A stretch of 64,000 bases of DNA, from contig OU862920.1 of the NCBI GenBank assembly GCA_917880885.1, positions 2,356,001 through 2,420,000 on the forward strand, in the 5' to 3' direction. Below are positions 59,296 to 64,000 of the stretch, piece after piece. The notes under the pieces are model-generated. The model saw only the letters and a program-made list of their open reading frames with translations. It was not told the origin of the DNA and ran no database searches. The position numbers and the translations under genes were made by a program. This stretch comes from Limnephilus marmoratus. Taxonomy: Eukaryota > Arthropoda > Insecta > Trichoptera > Limnephilidae. The stretch's first letter is position 1. Every line of letters starts with the position of its first letter.

Positions 59296-59814
59296 CTGTG
59301 AATGTAATACAATAGACATTAGCAAAGTTGTACCTAACTTACCCACATTTTGAGTCAGTCTGGTACTAAAAGACTGTAAATTAGAGGTGAGTAAAGTAAG
59401 TCATATTTCATAACAGTTGCAACAGTTTTATGGATTTTGGGGAAACTGTTTAAAAAACAGTGTAATTGCGTTCACAATGAACGGCTCATTTGAGAATTCC
59501 ACTGTTTAAACCACCTCATTTTACTAATCAGCTACACCCGTCCGCAACGTAAAAATCATTTGCAAGACGATGAAAAGAAAGGTTTCCGTCACTATGTCTT
59601 ACAATGTCAATGTCTACAAAAAAATTGAAACAAAATACATTGTACACTGCCCGAAACGGTAACCGGACAACTCAGAAAGGTCATTAAGAGTGAGGATAAA
59701 AAAATTGGTTCAATAGGTTAAGTTAGGTTAGGGCATAGGTTCCCAATGTGGGCGTTTCAGACCTTTAGGGGGGCGGTAGAAGGCAAAGAGAAAATTGGGG
59801 GGCTTTTCAGACTT

Positions 59815-60700
59815 TCAGGATGGCGGTAGGAGACCCAGAGAAACCCATAGCTAGTTTACTAGCACATATCGAAGAAGTCGAAGACATGCTAAAAGAGTAC
59901 GAACTGCACATGGTGATGATGAGCGAAACCTGTATTACCGAAGAAATTAAACAAAATGAAACAACATTTCAGGGCTTTTCGACAATTAGATGCGACTCAT
60001 TTAGCAGGCATACAGGTGGAGTTATCACATTAGGGAACGTACCCATACTACGTGACACGTTTAAGGGGGGGGGGGTCTTCAAAATGTCACGCTTGGTACA
60101 AATGAGCGGCGGTGGGCTAGGGTTTTTGGTCACCGGGGGGGGGGGTTAAAATTGCAAAAAGTTGGTCACGTAGTATAGGTACGTTCCCTTAATTCTGTAG
60201 TGTATGTGTGTGAGTGTGTAAACAATATCTCTTACAAAGTCACAACAAATGCGGTACCAGATAAAAATAATACCTGGATACCTACTGGCTATTGAAGGAT
60301 TTTAAGCTGGGAACCTATGCAGCTATTTATCATTCCCCAAATATTAAATGATACAAAATTCTTAGATTTTTTTGGAGAATGGTGCCGTTAGCAAATAAAT
60401 ACAAGAGACTTGAAAATCGTCTGTGGAGATTTTAATATTCAATACAAAAAGCACAAGATTACAAATCATCATAAATTGCCTGGGTAGGAAGCAACTTGTC
60501 AAAAATTATACAAGAATATGAAAAAAAAAACCTAAAACCCTGATTGATTTGGTAATTTCAAATGACTTTTACGCGGAGGTTAATGCTGCAAAAGAAGTCA
60601 AAATATCTGATCACGAAACAATTATTAAAAAATTTGATATAATAGTCAGAAGCCTCAGGGAGCACGAAGTATAATATATATACAGGAATAAAAAGAACTA
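59815..60700 (+). mobile_element. Non-LTR retrotransposon endonuclease relic
   Basis: Fragments of an AP-type endonuclease: a stretch ending MMSETCITEEIK (the catalytic E region), LKIVCGDFNI (the GDFN motif, near 60415) and EVKISDHETIIK (the SDH motif, near 60605). Frameshifts and stops separate them, and a small transposon interrupts at 60033-60188. Confidence 0.7.
60033..60188. mobile_element. PIF/Harbinger-type MITE, 156 bp
   Basis: Inverted ends GGGAACGTACCCATACTACG and GGGAACGTACCTATACTACG (one mismatch in about 24) flanked by TTA on both sides (60030-60032 and 60189-60191). TTA target duplication is the PIF/Harbinger signature. Poly-G runs of 10-12 lie inside. Confidence 0.85.
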
Positions 60701-60839
60701 TAATAAGGATAAATTGTGTACGGCATTACAAAACAAAAAGTGGATCTGCGATAACCAAGGAAATTTAGACAGAAAAGCCGATGAACTAATAGGACACCTG
60801 AAAACAGTAGTAAATGAACTAATGCCTACAACGAATATA

Positions 60840-61603
60840 TCTATAATATAAAAATGAATCGCTAAATGTGTTGCTAAGCGCAAATCTCGAGATCAGCTGA
60901 ACCGATTTCGCTAATTCTTTTTTTAGAATATTCCTTGAAGTACGAGGATGGTTCTTACAGAGAGAAAAATTAAGAAAATTGGGCGAAAAATTGGATAATT
61001 TCAGAAAACCCGCAAGTTTGACAGTTCGCATGTTTGAGAATGACATTTTGCAAAACAATAATTGTTAAATCAGGATTCTATTTTTGAAAATCTTAAAGTT
61101 GATAAATTTATTTAAAGTAGGTACTCCCCTAATAGTTTGAATCGAATCAAGAATTTTCGATATTTTAAATAGGTACCTATGTTAGGTACCAAATTTAATA
61201 TACATGAAAAATGGAAATTTGAATAAAAATTGTAAAAGGTGGCACACGGACTGTTCAAAATCTGAATGTACTGGGATTGAATATATGGAACGCGGGAGGA
61301 GGGTTAGCGGGACGAGGGAGTGGGAAAGGGAAGAAGGAAGGCGGGGAAGGTGGAAGGGGAATGCGGGAGGGGAAGGGGATGTGTGAGGGGAACTCGAAAG
61401 GGTGGTTAGCGGGACGGGGGAAGGGGGGGGAGAGTGGAGTGGGGATAGGGAAGGTGGAGGTGACGGAGTTGGAACGTGAGAGGGGAAGAGGACGCAGGAG
61501 AAGAAGGGGAGGCGGAAGGGGAACGGGACAAATGGGAAAGGACACTCAGGGAGAAACAATTTCTTTATTAAATGGCATAGCAACGCATGCCGGGACCAGC
61601 TAG
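60840..61603 (+). mobile_element. Non-autonomous Helitron, 764 bp
   Basis: Begins A|TCTATAATATAAAAATGAAT and ends CGCATGCCGGGACCAGCTAG|T. The G-rich interior (about 61280-61530) has long open frames that are compositional. Shares end sequences and interior with 32895-33332. Confidence 0.75.
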
Positions 61604-61943
61604 TATTTATATATAAAATGAATTCGTGTTTCCCTTGGTCACGCCATCATTTCACTTTTTTTTAAAGTTTCCTTTAAGTTAACTTTAATTTAAGAAAATT
61701 GGATAATTTCAGAAAACTTAACGACTATTTTAACTTCACACGTTTGACAGTTCGCGCGTTCAATTTCGTCAACGAAATTGAATTGTGTTTTTGAAGGTTT
61801 TTTTTTTTGTAAAAAAAGAATTATCTATGGATTATTTAAATTATAGATATTTTAAATAGATGTAAAGGAATACCTACCTATAAATGCGTAGGATTCCTTT
61901 GCGTTCGAATAATGAATTACTTTTCAAATGTCATTCATTGATG
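61604..61943. other. AT-rich DNA with a second Helitron-like 5' segment
   Basis: TATATATAAAATGAATTCGT follows directly, resembling another Helitron start. TTGACAGTTCGC repeats words from 61017-61030. No 3' end found. Confidence 0.35.
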
Positions 61944-62105
61944 TGTTGTCATGGTGACATACAAATAGATTATTGTCTTTGATTAGCTACGTAGCAGACA
62001 TTCAATTAATCAAGATATCAGAAAAATAAGTGTTAAAGTGTTATAATGTTTTTAAGATCGACAAATAAACTTCAAATGTAGTTTCTTTGTTAACAGAGCA
62101 ACACA
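61944..62105 (+). repeat. Putative 5' LTR of the Gypsy element
   Basis: Begins TGTTGTCATGGTGACATAC and appears to end GCAACACA just before the element's leader. AATAAAC near 62064 may be the poly(A) signal. The partner LTR lies beyond the window; the end matches 25650-25692. Confidence 0.4.
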
Positions 62106-62189
62106 TGATTTGTTTTGTCATTACCAATAAAGAAGTACAACCAATAGACAAATTGTCTTATAAAACTACATTTTTAGTGAAGAGAAACA

Positions 62190-63137
62190 ATGACGTTAGA
62201 AATGGAAAAGTTACAATTCACATTTACAGTGACAGCAGCATCAGATGGTAAAACCAATATAATTTGCATAACCTCAATCGAGACCCCTGATGGACGCATA
62301 TTTGATATTCCAGATGATTTCAAACATGCAAGCAAACACACCGCCATAACGACCACGGATGTTTATGCCAAAATAAAGAATTGTCTAAAGAAAAGATACC
62401 AAACACGTAAAATATGGATTCCCTTAACAGAAGATTTGAGGAAAATTTATTTAGATGAAGGTGAGAATTTACAATTTGGTGACCAATACCTGGAAGAAAT
62501 TACATACGAAACGAAACTTTCTGACAATAATATCAGTAAAGGCACTGAAAATAAAAATCTAGGAAAAATAACAGAAAGATTTTTACTCGAGAAGTTTTCA
62601 GGAAAAACATCAAATGTTAACCAATGGATCAATGATTTTGAGAATGAATGTACACGTTTCGAGATATTAAAGGAGACAGAAAAAATTGAGACTTTAAAGT
62701 ATTTACTTGAAAAACAGTGCCTAGATTGGTACACTAGTATGTTAATAAAATGTACAGTAAACGCAGGATGGGCAATACGGAAAACAAATTTTTGTGAAAC
62801 ATACGGAAACGAAGGTTGGTCACAAGTTAAATATGCATTTGCATTTAAATTTCAAGGAGGTTCATTCAGGGAATATGCCACAAAAAAAGAAAGATTGTTA
62901 TTAGAGATAAATAAAAATATTGACTCTCAGACATTAATTCATCTTATTGTTATGGGTCTACCAGATTACATTATGTACAAAATGGATAAGGAATCAATAA
63001 AATCGACTGCAAATCTATTCAATGAAATTGGTAAACATGAACAAACAGTCAATAAAAATAATTGTAATAAATTCAAGAGAAATACATTTCATAATAGAGA
63101 AAGAATTGAAAAAAATGAAGCCTTGCAAAAATTGTGA
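62190..63137 (+). CDS. Gag-like protein of a Ty3/Gypsy retrotransposon
   Basis: A 315-residue frame starting at ATG in AACAATGACG. The middle (about residues 130-270) contains LEKFSGKTSNVNQWINDFEN and CLDWYTSML, typical of retrotransposon gag capsid domains that multimerise into particles. The frame ends just where a zinc-knuckle-like sequence (CKNCEKLNKGSRFH) continues in another frame, so a frameshift has removed the nucleic-acid-binding end. A stop also interrupts that knuckle. Function is presumably lost in this copy. Assignment to Ty3/Gypsy rests on the protease and RT that follow. Confidence 0.75.
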   Translation: MTLEMEKLQFTFTVTAASDGKTNIICITSIETPDGRIFDIPDDFKHASKHTAITTTDVYAKIKNCLKKRYQTRKIWIPLTEDLRKIYLDEGENLQFGDQYLEEITYETKLSDNNISKGTENKNLGKITERFLLEKFSGKTSNVNQWINDFENECTRFEILKETEKIETLKYLLEKQCLDWYTSMLIKCTVNAGWAIRKTNFCETYGNEGWSQVKYAFAFKFQGGSFREYATKKERLLLEINKNIDSQTLIHLIVMGLPDYIMYKMDKESIKSTANLFNEIGKHEQTVNKNNCNKFKRNTFHNRERIEKNEALQKL

Positions 63138-63289
63138 AAAATTAAATAAAGGTAGCCGTTTTCATACTGAAGAAAAATGCTGATTTAAACAAACTGATGA
63201 CTATGAGAACAAGAGAAACTATAATAAGAATGTAAACAATACTGTATTAGATGTTGAATTGAGTGATAATGAGTCAAAAAACGAATAAA

Positions 63290-64000
63290 TACACCATTAA
63301 TTAAAGTAAAACTAACATTAGAAGGAAAATTAGACATATTTGGTATATATGATTCCGGATCTAATGTTTCCTTAATAAATTCTAAATTATTAAGAATAAA
63401 GGATGAAGGAAAAAATATACACAACAATACAAACTTACTAACAATTAATGGTGTAAAAAAGACAAAAGGCTTAACAACAATAAAAATTAAGATATTTAAT
63501 ATAGAGAAGAAAATTGATGTTTATATTGTAGATAGAAGAGAGTTCAAATAAAATTTTCTAATTGGACTTGATACTATAAAAGAGTTTAATTTGATTCAGA
63601 ATGAAAATTTGGAAATTGATCAGAAATCTGAAGAAAGCTTGAAAAAAGAGGAAATACATTTTAAAAACAACCCTAATGAAAATGAAGATAAAAAGAACTT
63701 GAACTTTATAAACTTCAAGGAACATACAAAAGAAAAAGAATTTACAGTGGATCTGAGTCATTTAAATAGTCAACAAAAATCTGAAATAAATAAACTTATT
63801 AATACATATAAATCAAGCTTTGCAAAGGATAAATATGATATTGGAACAGTAAAGGATTATGAAGCACGCATTGATCTACTTGTGGACAAATACTGCAGTA
63901 AAAGACCCTACAGATGTTCAATAGAGGATAAGTTAGAGATAGAAGAACAAAAAAAAAAATTGCTTGAAAGAAATCTTATAGAGGAATCATACAGCCCTTT
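63290..64000 (+). pseudogene. Gypsy pol: retropepsin and start of reverse transcriptase, interrupted, cut by window edge
   Basis: The frame contains the aspartic protease motif IYDSGSNVSLI near 63345, then an in-frame TAA near 63549. It continues with FLIGLDTIKEF and a linker to the N-terminal RT region (RPYRCSIEDKLEIEEQ and LLERNLIEESYSPF), where the window ends. The protease would mature Gag-Pol in an intact copy. At least one stop and a gag-pol frame break indicate a decayed element. Confidence 0.75.

Noticed and set aside
61182..61603. Pro/Ser-rich and Gly/Arg-rich frames in the G-rich Helitron interior
   Set aside because: Low-complexity sequence inside a transposon; no homology or splice context.

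Overview
The window is nuclear DNA from an animal, almost certainly an insect. It is AT-rich, its genes are split by GT-AG introns, there are four CCTAA units (the arthropod-type telomere word) at 57931-57951, and it carries many kinds of insect-type transposon. The clearest non-LTR fragments resemble those I associate with Lepidoptera, but I hold that order only loosely. There is no prokaryotic signal, no CRISPR array and no operon.

Four gene structures can be supported. (1) Plus strand, 262-7309: the 3' seven exons of a multi-pass membrane protein that I tentatively place in the uncharacterised DUF7802 family. (2) Minus strand, 14727-10311: a complete eight-exon Tudor-SN/SND1 gene of 898 codons with four SN-like modules, a Tudor domain and a split fifth SN module. 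Genes 1 and 2 converge tail to tail. (3) Plus strand, 20096-48206: nine exons of endoplasmic reticulum mannosyl-oligosaccharide 1,2-alpha-mannosidase (MAN1B1, GH47). The catalytic domain is complete; only the extreme N-terminal exon is unidentified. Genes 2 and 3 are divergent, with a CCAAT and YY1-like region between them. (4) Minus strand, 59295-58915: a last exon of a small charged protein with a Cys-rich tail, function unknown.

Most other sequence is transposable elements, often nested. By region: introns of gene 1 hold non-LTR fragments, a 116-bp tandem triplication and pieces of a dispersed repeat (called R1 here). 7310-10310 is plain intergenic DNA with one short inverted-repeat element. 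14728-20095 holds SINEs, R1, a minisatellite-like repeat and a non-LTR fragment. The MAN1B1 introns total about 26 kb and contain an RT/RNase H retrotransposon in antisense, Helitrons, a hAT element with target duplications, a GC-rich promoter-bearing block, and a tandem array interrupted by a Helitron, a piggyBac-type element and a mariner-type MITE. 48300-62000 is a transposon graveyard (CR1/L2-like RT, two hAT derivatives, a Harbinger transposase relic, a foldback array, a PIF-type MITE and a Helitron). The right end, 61944-64000, is a decayed Ty3/Gypsy element cut by the window edge.

The genes do not form one pathway: Tudor-SN is an RNA-binding regulator, MAN1B1 trims N-glycans in the early secretory pathway, and gene 1 is a membrane protein of unknown role. 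I looked for a new gene system and found none that I can defend. The most unusual structure is the foldback array at 57690-58165, where seven units of about 27 bp in each inverted arm flank a short telomere-like repeat. Element boundaries below were read by eye from inverted repeats and target-site duplications.
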